Below are positions 1 through 12,366 of a stretch of DNA of 64,000 bases, piece after piece. Numbering within the stretch: the first letter of the stretch is position 1; each line of letters begins with the position of its first letter. A model generated the notes under the pieces. That model did not search any database and was not told the DNA's origin. It saw only the letters and a list, made by a program, of their open reading frames with translations. This stretch comes from Scenedesmus sp. ARA3 (taxonomy: Eukaryota; Chlorophyta; Chlorophyceae; Sphaeropleales; Scenedesmaceae). The stretch is from the NCBI GenBank assembly GCA_004335835.1, contig RWJK01001951.1:1-64000 (forward strand). Reading direction: 5' to 3'. Position numbers and translations under genes: made by a program.

Positions 1-62
<62 letters not shown>
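1..62. repeat. (AC)n dinucleotide microsatellite
   Basis: A perfect AC repeat fills the left edge of the window and probably continues outside it. It lies in the intron just downstream of the last visible exon of the Pol epsilon gene, whose 5' splice site is at 70-69 on the minus strand, so it is (GT)n in that transcript. Confidence 0.95.
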
Positions 63-64
<2 letters not shown>

Positions 65-3000
65 ACTCACGTCATGTACAGGTAGTACGTGGCCACCGCG
101 TCTGACACGGAGTAGCTGGCCATGGCCTGGGGCGTCTCCGCGGCCAGGCGCACCATGTCCTCGGGCGCCACCTCCACAGGGTCGTAGCCCAGCTTGGCCT
201 TGGTCACAGCCTGGGGGGGAGGGGGGGCAAGCAGTGGCAGCAGTGACAGCAGTGATGAGAGGGCTTTGACTGCGCAGGTGCCAGCAGCCAGAGAAGAGGG
301 AGGGCCGCAGCACCGGCGCACACGCACACTCAGCAACAGCGTGCGAGCGTGTACAGCCTGCGTCATATTGCAGGCATCACAGCTGCAGATGAACCTGCTG
401 CCGCCGGTGCGTAGCCGGCCGCTGCCTGGTGTCCAGGGTGCACATACAGCTGCTGCCATGCCAGTATATACTGCACCCCACCCTGCCCTAGCTCCACACC
501 CTCCTCCCCCCACCTTGAGGCCGCGCTGGCCCTGGGGGCAGTCAGCCATGCAGTGGGGCAGTTAGCCATGCCAGTACATACGCAGCAGTGGCCCCACCCT
601 AGCTGCACACCCATCAACCCCCACCTTGAGGCCGCGCTGTCCCTGGGGCAGGTAGCTGTCGCGGTTGACCCAGTGCAGGCAGTCCATGTGCACGCAGGCC
701 TTGCTCAGGCACTCGCCGCCGCCCTGCCCGCACTTGAAGCCCAGCTCGGCCGCCATGTCCAGGCCGTGCACCGCAGCCCGCGCCTCAATGAAAGGGTAGT
801 CAAAAAAGTCGCCGTTGTAGGTGACCATGATGCCCGGCTTCACCTGCACAGCAGCGCGGCCACAGCTCACTTGCTTTTGTTTGTTATCTGTCGCCGCACA
901 CTGCCGTTACTGGTGAGAACTGCAAGCAGCATTTCCGGCACAGCCACTGCTTCAAGGTCATGTCTAGCAGCCCAGCAGCCCAGCAGAGGAGTGGATGCAA
1001 CTCTCAAACACAAGCAGACACCCAATTCAACAGCAGCCCATCAGCGCGTCCCGCGCCGCACCTCGCGCATGTGGTCGAACCAGGCGCGCAGCGTGGCCGC
1101 CTCGTTGGGCGTGTTGATGACGGTGAAGGGCCCCTGGTACTCGGGCTTGGGCGTGTACTCAAAGTCTGCGATGTCGCCGCCCACCACCTCGCGGTTGACG
1201 ATGAGGAAGCCCTTGCGGTCGATCATGTAGGAGATCATGAACACCTGCGGGCGCGGCGCAAGGACAGGAGCAGTGGTCATTGGTGATGCCGGCATTGCGA
1301 GTTTGGGGTGCAGGCAAGGTTTGAAGGGGGCGGAGCTGAGGGTGGTGAGCAGCTGGCACAGGAGGTGAAGCTGAGTCGCAAGTGGGTTGGCAATGACCCG
1401 GCAACATGCTCAGCCGCCCCAATGATGTGTGACGCTGGCGGGTGCACCACCAGCTGAGAACAGCCTCCAGCTGCATCACAACACAAACAAACACCTGCCT
1501 GCCGCTACATGCCTCGTCTCCACTCACCTGATCGTAAGCAGCGTTGGGGAAGCGCAGCGGCAGCTTGGTCGTCTCAATGTCAAACGCGCAGATCACCGGC
1601 TCAGCCCACCGCAGCAGGTCGGGGCGGTGCGTGACGGTGGTCACTCCATCCTTGACGCGCACGGTGTACCAGCGCCCGGCACGGATGTCTGCAGCAGCAG
1701 CAGCAGCAACACAGGCCGCGCGCCACGACAGCGGTGTTGCACATGCTTTCGTTAAGAACTTAACGCTGTGCCTGATAGTCAGGTGTGAGACATGTGTAAG
1801 CAGCGTGGTCGAAGAATCATAACTGCAGCTGCTCGTCTTGCGTGCTCAGGATGATCAGGAAGCTGTTGAAGTACTCAGCGTGTAGCAGCGCCCAGCCGGC
1901 TGCCGCGCACCTGTGTCGATGGCGAAGCGCACGTGGTAGGGCACGTCGTACTCGCGCATGCCCACGATGCACTCCAGCACGTCCTGCACAACGCAGCAGC
2001 CACGCAACAGCAGCAGGCAGACAGCACACGCTTCATCAGGTCAAGGCAACATTATCTAAGGTAGTTGTCGTGCAGGTGCAGCGAAGCGCTATGCTGCGCC
2101 AGGCATCAGCATCACTGCAGGCTGCTGCAGCTGACAAAGCAGCACTGTCACGTGCATGCACCCATACCAACACTGCGCCTACCTTGGGCCTGCCGTCGCC
2201 TCCCATCTGTGCCGCCTGCAGCGCCGCCACCGCGCTGGCCATGGCGCTGCGCCTGCTGTTGGCGCTGATGGTGGGCTGCACCTCGCGCCGCACATCCATG
2301 AGCTGCTGCACGTTGAAGAAGGACACCTTGAGCAGCTTGCGCTGCAGCCCAGACAGGTGGTTCTTCTGCAGCACACAGCACGCAGCAGGCAGCAGCATAG
2401 GCAGCACATTGCACTAGGCACACTGTGAGTTTGCACATCACAGCACCAGGGCACAAGATTTGCAGCACAGCGTACGCCCAGCCAAGCCAAAAGGGGCATT
2501 GTAAGAATGTGGCAGTCCACAGCACATTGCAGCAGCGCTCAGCGTGCCCATTGCTCACTGGAGCGCATGTTTGCTGTGAGACGCATGCATGTGCAAGTGT
2601 CTGCTGCGTCTGCTGGCTGAGCACTGCGGCACCCTGCTACCACATGCACTCTGCAACTGTGCCAGCTTTGCTGCCGGTGCTACCGCTGCTGGCATCTGCT
2701 GGTGCCAGCGTCTGCTGCTGCTGGCGTTCGCTGCTGCTGCTGCTGTTGCTGCTGCTGCCACGCACCAGGTCCAGGTCCTCGCGCATGACCACCTCCACCT
2801 GGCGGATGCGGCCCTCAAACTTGCGCCGCAGCCACACCTCCACATCCCGCTCAGCGTCATCCTGGTGCAGGCAGCAGCAGCATGTGTGGCAAGCTTGTTG
2901 ATGATGTTGTGCCTGCCGCTGTCGATGTTGCTTTGCTGCTTGGCTCTCAACCACATCCCATGCCGCGGCTGCTGCTACCTCTGGCCAGCAGTCGGCGGAT

Positions 3001-4340
3001 ACTTTTGTGCAGCCTAACAAGGCGGGCCTACTGCTGTGGCAGCCAGGAGAATCCTAACGCGCCGCTTTCGTCACTACTCCATTTACTGCTGGTGTTTGCT
3101 GGCTGCAGTACAGGAGTGTGCTGGGGCTGCCGCTGCTGCTTGCGGCCTCACCGTGACCTGCAGGTAGAAGTATGGCGCATGCGGCACCCTGGCCTTGAAC
3201 ATGGAGCCATCCTGCACACAACAGCGGCAACGCGGCAGCAGCGTCTTGCTTGTGTCGCCCAACCCCCGTGCTCATCATCATCAGCAACCAACAGAGAGGT
3301 GGCGGCTAGTGCGCCATCCACAGGTCAGACTGACCAAAGTGCACGCTGCAGCTGTTCTTGCTGAGTCACTGCATAACAGCATGCCTGCATCTTCTGCAAC
3401 GCATGTGGCTGTTGGAAACAACAACAACTAGAGCCTGCGATTCACCTAGCCCGTGCGCAGCTCAAGGTGTGAGCATCTGCTGCCGCATGCTAAGGCTGCC
3501 AGTGCAGGAGCCAGGCTGCTGCTGTGCTGCCCCACCTGGCACTGGAAGTAGCAGTCCACAGCACTCAGCATCTGCCCAGTGTCCTTGTCCTCAAAAGAGG
3601 TCTGCAGCCAGCACAGCACAGCCACAACAGAGTACAGCGTGAGCTATGCAGCTGCTGAATGCTACACAAGCTGCCGATGGCAGCAGGAGGCAATGCCCAT
3701 CAAAACCATGCCAGCACATGAGAACATGCATGTGCCATTTGCATGGCAGAGCCTTATTGCTGATTCAAAGGCTGCAAAGGTGTCATTGGCAAATGAGTAC
3801 AGCGGCTGTGGGTGCGATTGTTTGCTGCTTGCACCGCACCGTGGTGAAGTTGAGCAGCCAGCCCAGCCTGTCCTCGCCCTCAGTGAACAGCGGCCAGCCC
3901 AGCTGCGCCTCCAGCACGTCTGCAGCGCGCTGCTCCAGCAGCTGCAGCATGGCAAAAAATTTGGCATTGACGGGTTGACTGTCATGATGAGTGTCATACT
4001 TTGATGTGTTTGATGGCAGTGAATGTGGTTTGCTGCGAAGCCATGCAACTGCATGCAGCCTGTGCTGCTGGTATCCCATTGAGACACCGACCTCTGCCAT
4101 GTGCTGCACATGCATGATTCCTGTGCACCAGCCATGCCATGCAGCTGCATGTGCGCGCACCTGGGGCTTGTTGCTGTCATCACCACCACCAGCCTGCCCC
4201 TGCTTGATGTAGTTGCCGTTCATCTGCTTCCTGTACTTGTTCACGCGGCCCCTGCCCCGGCCGCGGCCGCCCCCGGCGTCATCCTGGCCCTCCCTGTAGG
4301 AGGCGCCCATGCTCTTGTACTTGTTGCCACGGCCCGACAT
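1..4340 (-). CDS. POLE: DNA polymerase epsilon catalytic subunit, N-terminal part
   Basis: This is the leading-strand replicative polymerase of the nucleus; about 487 residues are visible and the rest lies left of the window. Minus-strand exons in transcript order: 4340-4161, 3941-3840, 3601-3536, 3211-3152, 2861-2766, 2365-2183, 1983-1911, 1688-1528, 1244-1062, 843-625, 210-71. All are bounded by AG/GT and phases agree. The N-terminal B-family domain is followed by the 3'-5' proofreading exonuclease: Exo [10 protein letters not shown], Exo [12 protein letters not shown], Exo [16 protein letters not shown], with family-diagnostic stretches such as MREYDVPYH and [11 protein letters not shown]. 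The catalytic Asp/Glu of the exonuclease are intact. The first exon is a Gly/Arg-rich tail containing [10 protein letters not shown]. The start is the first ATG of that exon. It is divergent from the SMP/C2 gene. Confidence 0.95.
455..655. repeat. Imperfect tandem duplication spanning an exon end and its 5' splice site
   Basis: About 455-544 and 565-655 are two similar copies with a period near 110 bp. Both begin with gccatgccagta and both carry the block caccttgaggccgcgct. The 565-655 copy contains the real end of the Pol epsilon exon 843-625 and its donor. The other copy lies in the downstream intron and preserves the last coding bases and the donor. Confidence 0.8.
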
Positions 4341-5092
4341 CTCTGCGCTTGGCCTGCTGCTACGTTGCTTTGGGCTGCTAGGAACTCATGTGCAAGGGGT
4401 GACGATGCTCAGCAGCACTAGCAGCACCAGCAGCAGCAGTAGACTGCTGCTCCGGCTCCACCAGCGTCCTGTGTGCTGTACTAGCTGACCAGCGCTATTT
4501 CATTCATGCATCGTTGCAGCCGAAGTGCGCAGGATCAAACAAGGTAACCAGCAGCTGAACTTCTTCACTTGGTGCCAGCGATTTCGCTCGTCTAGCACGT
4601 GTATTACGTCGATCAAAGCATTCTAAAAGCACACTTCAACCATGATGAAAACATCCGTCGAGTGTTGCAGGAGCCAGAAAGCATAGTCCCGCTCGACAAG
4701 TTCAAACTAAAAAGAACACTTGCACAGGAGCCGAGTCATGCCAAGCCCCGGTATCAAACTATTTGCTGCTGCTGATCTGAAAAAATCTTAAAGTAAACAA
4801 GTATAGCTTGATGAATGAGGGGAAAATGATGATGATGTGTCGAACACCTTTGACATCAGACGTCTGATTGATTATCCCTGTATATGTTTTAGGAACAAAA
4901 ATACGTGAAAGAACATTCACGGACATGATTGAGCGTTATCGTAACCGTGCTGCGTCCCTCGGCTTCACTGTACAGTGCAGTAGTACTACTACTGCTGCAC
5001 CAGGCACGCCACACAAAAGCCTACCAGTGGCAGGGCCAGCAATGAAGTGCTGAACGCAACAACGGAGTATTAGCACCTAGCACTCAACCGTC
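4341..5092. promoter_or_regulatory. Divergent intergenic region between POLE and the SMP/C2 gene
   Basis: This 752-bp gap separates two start codons that point away from each other, so it must hold both promoters and 5' UTRs. It is visibly richer in A/T than the genes. I see no convincing TATA box. A 12-bp palindrome (agtagtactact) lies near 4980, and a near-E2F string (atttcgctcg, 4581-4590) does not fit the consensus. Confidence 0.6.
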
Positions 5093-8000
5093 ATGCTGTA
5101 CAGCTTGCTGCTGCTGGTCGCTGCAGCTGGCGCGCTGGCATGGGCAGTGTCAGCAGTTGTGCTCAGGGCTACCAGAGCCAGCGGCAGGTGGGCAGGAATG
5201 CCTTCCATGTGGTTGTTTCAGGCTTTATCATTTCACGTGTGTTCACCAAGCTGTTTCATAAGCCTTACAACGATGCAGCTGAAGCAGAGCCAGCCTGAGA
5301 TGAAGCATATGCAAAGCTCTCCTGCTGTAGCACTTGCAGCCAACACCACAGGCGCACCTCAGCGGTCCTGTTGCTCACCAGACGCATGTCCATCCGCAGG
5401 CATGCCCTGGAGAGTGCAGAAGCGAAGTGGCAACAGCAGCTGCAGCAGCAGCCAGGCGGTTGTGTGTTTGAGAGCTTCACCCTGGGCTGGCTGAATGTGC
5501 TGCTGCGGGTAGGTGCATGCAGCACACAACTCGGACTGCTCAACCAGCTGGGCACAAGCCACGCAGCAAAGCCTGCATTTTATGGCACAAGCCGCATTTA
5601 CACAGGCACCAACCAACATGCCACATGCATTGCAGCTGGTAGGACAGGTACCGGTGTTGCTCTTTTGGGAGTCACGCAAGCAGCTGCCTCTGAAAGAGCC
5701 GTGGCCTGCAGTGAGGCAGCAAGCTACTGAATTGGCGCAGCTGCATTTGGGCGGGTTTGCAAGCATTGCAGCAGCTGATATACGATGCAAGTGCTGCCAT
5801 TTTGCAACTGAATACGCTCGCCTGCATGGCTGCGGCTGCAGAGCCTGTGGACGCCGCTGCTGGAGAAGCACGTGGCCGGGCTGACCAGCGAGCTGATGCA
5901 GAAGATCTTCAACGAGGTGGGAGGCCTGTTGTGCCACTCACACCGCACATGTACTGGTCAAGATGCCTGGCATTGTCATTGCTCAAGGCCAGCATCCGCA
6001 ACAGCTGCAGGCGCACAGCAGCTGATCTGCAGTAGGTAACATCACATGCAGTGTAGTTCATCCTATGCTCACCAGCAGCGGAGCCAGAGGGAGCTGCTGC
6101 CGGCTGTGGTGTGGCTGCAGGTGCTGGAGAAGGACTCGCACAAGGCGCCCTGGAAGTACATCTCCACCATCAGCGTGGAGCAGCTCAGCTTCGGGCTGCT
6201 GCCGCCAACCTTCCAAGGTACAGCGCAGCGCCAGCGCGTAGAGCAGCAGCAGCTCTCATACGCAATATTGGAGCAGCAGCTGTGATTCACAACGCCGTGA
6301 GGTAACCTAATCATATGACGCAGGTAGCGCTGTAACAGTTGCTGCTGCTGCTGCTGCTGCCAGCTTTGCCTGAGTCATGCCATGCCGCTCCCCAACATGA
6401 TGGAATCTGCCGCTCTGCCTGCTGCCAGCCGCGGTGCTCAGGTATGACCCTGCAGCCTCCCTGCTCAACGTGGGCATGGACGTGGCCTTCACCAGCAACA
6501 GTGCGCAGGCAGTGGTGAGCGCTGCATGGCAGCAGCAGCATAACAGCAGGAGACGCGGCGATGGACATGCGATCTGAACAACACAGCAGCTTAATTTGAG
6601 CAGCACGTAGTTGTTTGCAGATGCCGGTGGTGCTTTCTGGAGAGTTGGCTGCCACAAGGCCTGCCAGCAGCGAAAGTGCGCGCGCACACAGTGCTGCTCC
6701 TGCAATGTGCTTATGCCAAATTCAAGCCTCCCCACGTTGATGCTGCTGCTGCTGCTGCTGCAGATCCTGGTGAAGACGCGGGCCATGAAGCTGCTGGCGC
6801 CCCTGGCGGCGCGCCTGGAGGCCACACACGTCAGCTTCAGGGGCCGCCTCAACCTGGGCCTGGCGCTGTCGGCAGAGCCGCCAGGCATCGCGTAAGCCGC
6901 AATTCTTTTCCTTCCTGCACGCGCATGTCACCTGCACGCTTGCGCAGCAGCAGGTGCTCGTGGCACTGCAGCATGATGCTCGCTGTGCCGTTGCATGCGG
7001 CTAGCAATGCTGCGCGCAGCGCTGAGCAGCCCACCATGTTGCTTTTTGTGCCAGATGGTGAGTTGCATAGCTTGCAGCAGCACCACTGAGGTGATTGCTG
7101 TGGCTGTTGCTCTGCCGCTGCAGTGGCATCTACTACTCATTCGCGTCGCCGCCGCACCTGGACATCGCGGTGCGGCCGCTGGGCACGCCGCTGCCGGCAG
7201 AGTTTGACGGCGGCATCGCGGGCGCGCTGCAGGTGACGGGCTGGCATGGGTGCTGCTGCCTGCACAACAGCGTCCCCACTGTCTGTTCTGCAAACAGGGA
7301 CAGTGGGTTGGCAAGCAGACGTTTGCTGTGTGTCACGGTCAACCAGCAACTTACGCAGACACTCTTACATGCACCATGCACGCCACACAGCCACATGCTT
7401 ACAAGCTGCACTGAGCATTGTATGAACTGCTGTTCTGCTGCCGCTGCTGCTGCTGCGCAGGGTGTGCTGCGCCGCATCATCAGCCGCCGCATGGTGGAGC
7501 CGCAGCGGCGCTTCTTCGACCTGCACCGGCTGTACATGAACAAGCACATCGCACGGGTGAGCGCACGACAAGCATGGTGGGGGTGTCGCCTGTCTTGGCG
7601 GAGCTGCCAGCTTGGCAATCCATTGCTGTCCAGGCAAGCAAGCCACATGCTGCTTGCAGATGTTGCCAACGCAAGGAACAGGGGGTGTTGCATGCCATAC
7701 AATCGGTACTGTCTTGGTGGTCACTTGCCTTGCAACCTCTGCTGCTGCAGGTTGGCGGCCCTGGTGGTCTGCTGCGGCTGGTGATCAACTGCGCCAAGCA
7801 GCTCTCACCGCCAGCAGCAGCGCAGAAGCAGCAGTCTACCCAGGGGGCTGCAGCAGCAGGCACCAGAGCAAGCAGCGCTGGCAGCAGGCGCATGTCTGAG
7901 GCAGCAGCCGCCAGCAAGGCCAAGCAGTCCAGCTACTGCCAGGTCAGGCTGGGGCAGACAGTGCTGCGCACACCCATCGCCCACCACAGCGCAGCAGAGG

Positions 8001-10303
8001 ATGCGGTTTGGAACTGGCAGCTCAGCCTCGCCCTGCCGCTAGATCTAGCGCAGCTGGCCACAACTCCCCCTGCAGCTGCTGCAAGCGAGGCCACGGTGTG
8101 CTCTTTTGCCGTGTACGAGGCGCAGACTGTGGGGGAGCCGCTGCTGCTGGGCAAGACGCGGGTGAGCAGGCCGGCACGAGCTAGCCGTGTTTTGCGCTGC
8201 ATTGAGCTGCTGTGGTGATGTCAGACTCGAGGCACGCTGATTTGTGCAACATTGATGCCTGGCTTCTGTGTTCTCCTGCACAGCGAATAATCAGCGGCAT
8301 GGCCTTGTGTCCGGTAGTCAGGTAGGTACCAAACCCAGCTGAGCTGCACACATGCTCATCTACGTGCGGCTGCTGTCGCGTGCTGCTGCCGTGAGCTGGT
8401 GCGCAGATCTACCTGCCAGCGCTGCAGCTGCTGCCCAACGCGGAGCCGCGCAGTGTGCTGCTGCCGCTGAAGGGCGCCGCCAGCAGCAAGGCAGCGCTGC
8501 ACGTGGCCGTGGCTTGGCTCAAGTCCACAAGGCAGCAGCAGCAGGGCAGGCGCAGCACAGGCGATGCAGCCCCGCCAGCCGCGGCTGCAGACGCACCAGC
8601 AGCAGCAGCAGCTGCTGCTGATGCAGGGTCATCAGCAAGCACGCCTATGGTGTCTGAGCTGCCCAGCCCAACGCCTGCTGCTGCTGCTGCTGCTGCCGCT
8701 GCTGCTGCTGCACGCCATTCAGTGCCTGGCAAGTCAGTCACCTGGAATGATGAGGTGAGGACGTCTCTGCTGTTGGAGTTGTGTGCAGCTTGGCGACGGA
8801 GCACTTGCTGCTGTGCTGGGATACGGCTGCGTGTGTTGCTGCAGGTTGCAACGCATCCACGACGCATGCCATGCAACAGGCTGTAGCACTGGTGGCTGCG
8901 GTGTGAGGTGAACAAGGCGCGAGCTGTATTTGACTGACCTCTCTTCTTGGCGGCGACTGCTGCTTATGCTTGCAGAGTTTCAGAAGGCTGCTGCAAGGCG
9001 ACGCGGCAGCTGAAGCTGCTGCAGCAGCAACACCCACGGCAGCGCTCAGCACAGCAGCAGCAGCAGCAGGCAGCCCTCTACAGCAGCGCATATCTAGGTC
9101 TGCTGGGGCGAGCCCAATAAGCTCAGGCGCAGGCAACCTGCCTCCTGCAGCATCGGCAAGGCCAGGCAGCGGCAGCAGCAGCCATAGGCGCTCAGCCACG
9201 GTTGACTTGTCCAACCTTGGCAGCAGCAGCAGCATCACAGGCCCGCCGCTGCCTGCAGCAGCGGCAGCCACACCAGATAGGTCGGTGAACAGTGGGCCTG
9301 GAGATGATGGCGTGCATTCAGCGCGTGCATTGTTTACAACATCAGCAGCAGGCAACAGTCAGCCGATCGGACAACAGGATGGGCCAACCGCTGGCAGCAG
9401 CTGGTGGCCCAGCAGCAGCGGCTGGGGCAGCTGGCTGGGGCTGACAACCAGCGGCGGCACTGGCAGCAGCAATGATGCACAGCCTGCAGACAATGGTGCT
9501 GCAGGAGGTGCGCCTGCTGCTGCTGCTGCTGCCAGGCCTGCGCCAGAGCAGCGAGTATCTGGCGGGGCAGCTGCAGGGCCTGCTGCTGGCAGCAGCAGAG
9601 CCAGCAGCCCGCTAGCGCTGCTGGCAAGCGCGGTGCAGATGCAGCGCAACGTTGAGCAGCAGCAGAGCCAGGTACTGCAGCTGCAGCAGCAGCTTGCGCG
9701 CTTGAAGAGCAGCCACCAGCAGCTGCTGCAGCAGCAGCGCAGGGAGGCACGGCAGGCTCTGCTGCGGGGAGGCCGCTTCCTGCTGCACTGCGCAGACGGC
9801 ACCACGCAGCAAGTTCTGCTGTACCTCAGCAATAGCGAGCCTGCTGCCGCTGGCAGCAACAGCAACAGCAGCAGTGCATGCAGCAGCAGAAGTAACAGCA
9901 TGAGTGCTAGCCAGCAGCAGCAGCAGCAGCAGCAGGTGTCATTGCTGCAGGAAGCGCAAGGCACAGCTGGTAGCGGTGGCTGCTTGGTGCTGGCTGCGCT
10001 TCCCAGCAGTGCTGATCTGCAGCAAGCCACCAGGCGCAGCAGCGTGGCTGGTGCTGCGTCAGCAGCTGTGTCGCAGGCAGCAAGCTGGCTGCACCTGCGC
10101 AGCGACGCTCAGCCCGCTGCTGCTGCTGATGCGGCGGTGGCTGCCAGCGCCAGTGGTGCTGCTGCGCCTGCTAGGCGCATGGGGCGGCAGCAGCGCAAGC
10201 AGCTGGCGCAGGCAGTGCTGGAGTGTGGTGAGCTGCAGCTGGAGGCACTGCCGCTGCTGCAGGTGGTGCCACTCAGCAGCTACCTGGGGGTGCAGGCTGG
10301 GAT

Positions 10304-10334
<31 letters not shown>

Positions 10335-10568
10335 CGAGGGTTGGTGAAGAGTGCGGCCACAGACGTAGCAGCTGGCAGCATCGATAATGCGACTGCGGCA
10401 GGCGCTGCAGCATGCAGCTTGCAGGATGAAAGCCTTAGTGTGCGATTCCAGGCAGCAGATGGGACAGTGCAGGCCCTGGCATTGCAGGTGCCTGCTGTGG
10501 GAAGTGGGAGGAGCCGGAATGAGTGGGTGTTTGCCCTGCAGCAGCTGACACCGTCAACCCAGAGCTGA
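5093..10568 (+). CDS. SMP-domain and C2-domain protein (extended synaptotagmin / tricalbin family)
   Basis: Probably an ER-anchored tether and lipid-transfer protein at membrane contact sites. Exons: 5093-5187, 5382-5508, 5842-5916, 6121-6217, 6429-6514, 6764-6891, 7124-7232, 7461-7556, 7751-8161, 8284-about 8313, 8407-8754, 8976-10568, giving about 1,064 residues. Residues 2-24 form a hydrophobic anchor. The SMP domain covers about 60-270: LGWLNVLL, WTPLLEKH, APWKYISTISVEQLSFG, PPHLDIAVRPLG, then VEPQRRFFDL. A C2 domain follows at about 273-450 (LLRLVINCAKQL, SYCQVRLGQ, FAVYEAQTVGEPLLLGKTR). The last roughly 600 residues are Ala/Gln/Ser-rich with short coiled-coil Gln stretches and no recognised domain. 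One junction is uncertain: the best donor of the exon at 8284 (8322) breaks the frame, while a weaker one at 8314 keeps it. Confidence 0.8.
10304..10332 (+). repeat. (CAG)n tract coding poly-Gln
   Basis: An almost pure CAG run in the last exon of the SMP/C2 gene codes about nine consecutive Gln residues. It is one of dozens of short triplet tracts in this window. Confidence 0.9.
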
Positions 10569-12366
10569 GAACCCAGCAGGATGCTCCCTGTGCACTTGCA
10601 GCCAGCGGCAGGACACAGCTGCTGGGCGTGTACACATGGCCACGGATTGCCCCAGCCATCCTGGCGCCACTGCCCACGTGGACCTGGTGTGCGGCGGCTG
10701 CCTGCAGAGCACCATGTATAGCTGGCCAGGGGATCATCGCATGATTATCATCAGCCGACGGTCAAGTTCGCTTACTGGGACGTGCAGAGTGGGGCTGTTG
10801 GAAGGAGGAGTAGCCGTACACACTGACGTGGCATGGGTAGCACTGCTGCACGGCTCGCTCCAAGGGTGTGCTTCAGATTGCATAACCATGTGCATGCTAG
10901 CGCTACTAGCGCTAGTAGCGCTGCTGGCATTTGAGGGTGTCTGCAATCTCACCAGCTGATGTAGGTCGATCTTGTGGCTGTGGCGGCAGCATTGGCTGTT
11001 GACAGAGAGTTTGCATTATACATGCAAGCAGTGCAGCAAAGCGGGCTTCGAAATGGCTGTGAGTGGCTCACCTTTCATGTGGTTGTGGAGAAGCAGCAGC
11101 AGTTGAGCATGCCGATTGCAACTGCAGGCAGCATGTGTCTGGCGTCATCAGTGGGTGTGCTGCTGCTGCTATTACCCTGCTGCCTCTGGTGGGGGTGCCA
11201 GGGCAAATTAATCAGTATTGCAGCTGTGTACGACCGGTCGAAAGGTCGGTTCAGATGATGGCGCAGGGCTTACTTGCAACTTATTGGTGCATGATCAAGT
11301 GATGTGTTACTGCAGCTGCAGCTGCCATGTGTATTCAGTGGTGTAAAGCTTCATTCGACTGCTTGGACTGCTGGCTTGGATTGCCGTGGCATGAGCGTAT
11401 CGGACTGCTGTGCCATGAGGGAACATCTGACTGCCGCGGCTCTGGCGGGGCCTTTATAGCAATGTGAGTGAGCATTTTGCATGCAGCTATCACAGAATGT
11501 ACTGTCTTTCCTGCAACTCTTATACTGCTGCAACGACATCAACAGAAGCATCTGGTACTGGCACCACCCAGCATACATATGCCGTCTGTTACACAATTAG
11601 CACGATGCCTGCAACAAAACTGATGCATGCCCCAGCTGGCCCAGCCAGCGTCTGCCTTTGGTTCACCCCAAAAAGGCTGAGAACAGACAGCCGCCACATC
11701 AAGGAAGAGCAGAGTTATCCCAGGAGCTGATCAAGGTAGTACACACAACCAACACATGGCATTAGTACAAGCCACAAGCACTCCATCATTTGCACAAACC
11801 CATGCCTTGGCAGACTATACAAACCTCCCACCTGAGCAGGCAAGGGTCACAGCACTGCCACATATTGTTGTCATTGAGGCAAGCACGATTGGTCAGCTGT
11901 TGGGTTGCAAGCCGAAGCAGACACCTGGAAGCAGCCTGCACAACAAATGTGTGATTCCAACGGTTGAGCGCAGTGAGTAAAGCAAGCACAGACAAACATG
12001 CTGCCCTGCAAAGTGCAAGGGCAGGCAATGCGCTGACACTCATTTCTGTCACTTCACAGGTTGTGGTCCCAACACACTGTCCAAAATTTGTGGCATCTGC
12101 ACACCAGCGCCAAGTGCCAATCACTCGACTGCTGGGTCACTTGCCTATACACAATTGGCACACAGAATCACTCATGAACAGTCTCATGGCAGCAGCAGCT
12201 GACAAGCAGCGGTACGTGCTTGAGTTCCGAGTACAGAGGGAGGTTCACAGCTCAAAAGTAGCTGCATGCTGCTGCTGAGCACCATGATGCTACATACTAT
12301 CGCAATTGCGAATTCACAACTGCCCACAGAACAGTAGCGACAAGGGCATCCGCAAGCTGAGGGTGC
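10569..12366. other. Convergent intergenic region
   Basis: About 1.8 kb lies between the stop codons of the SMP/C2 gene (+) and the small secreted-protein gene (-). It should hold both 3' UTRs. A TGTAA motif at 11342-11346 (+) and a TTACA near 11589 (TGTAA on the minus strand) are candidate poly(A) signals. Open frames here show no domain, no splice pattern and no codon bias. A perfect 24-bp palindrome is listed separately. Confidence 0.5.
10899..10922. repeat. Perfect 24-bp palindrome in the 3' UTR region
   Basis: The sequence agcgctactagc followed by gctagtagcgct is its own reverse complement over 24 bases. It lies about 330 bp past the SMP/C2 stop codon, probably within its 3' UTR, where the RNA could fold into a hairpin. 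Confidence 0.9.

Noticed and set aside
4581..4590. Possible E2F site in the Pol epsilon promoter (atttcgctcg)
   Set aside because: TTTCGCTC does not match TTTSSCGC at the final positions.
10523..10959. Open frames just past the SMP/C2 stop codon
   Set aside because: They look like 3' UTR; the last exon already ends in a stop and no splice donor leads into them.
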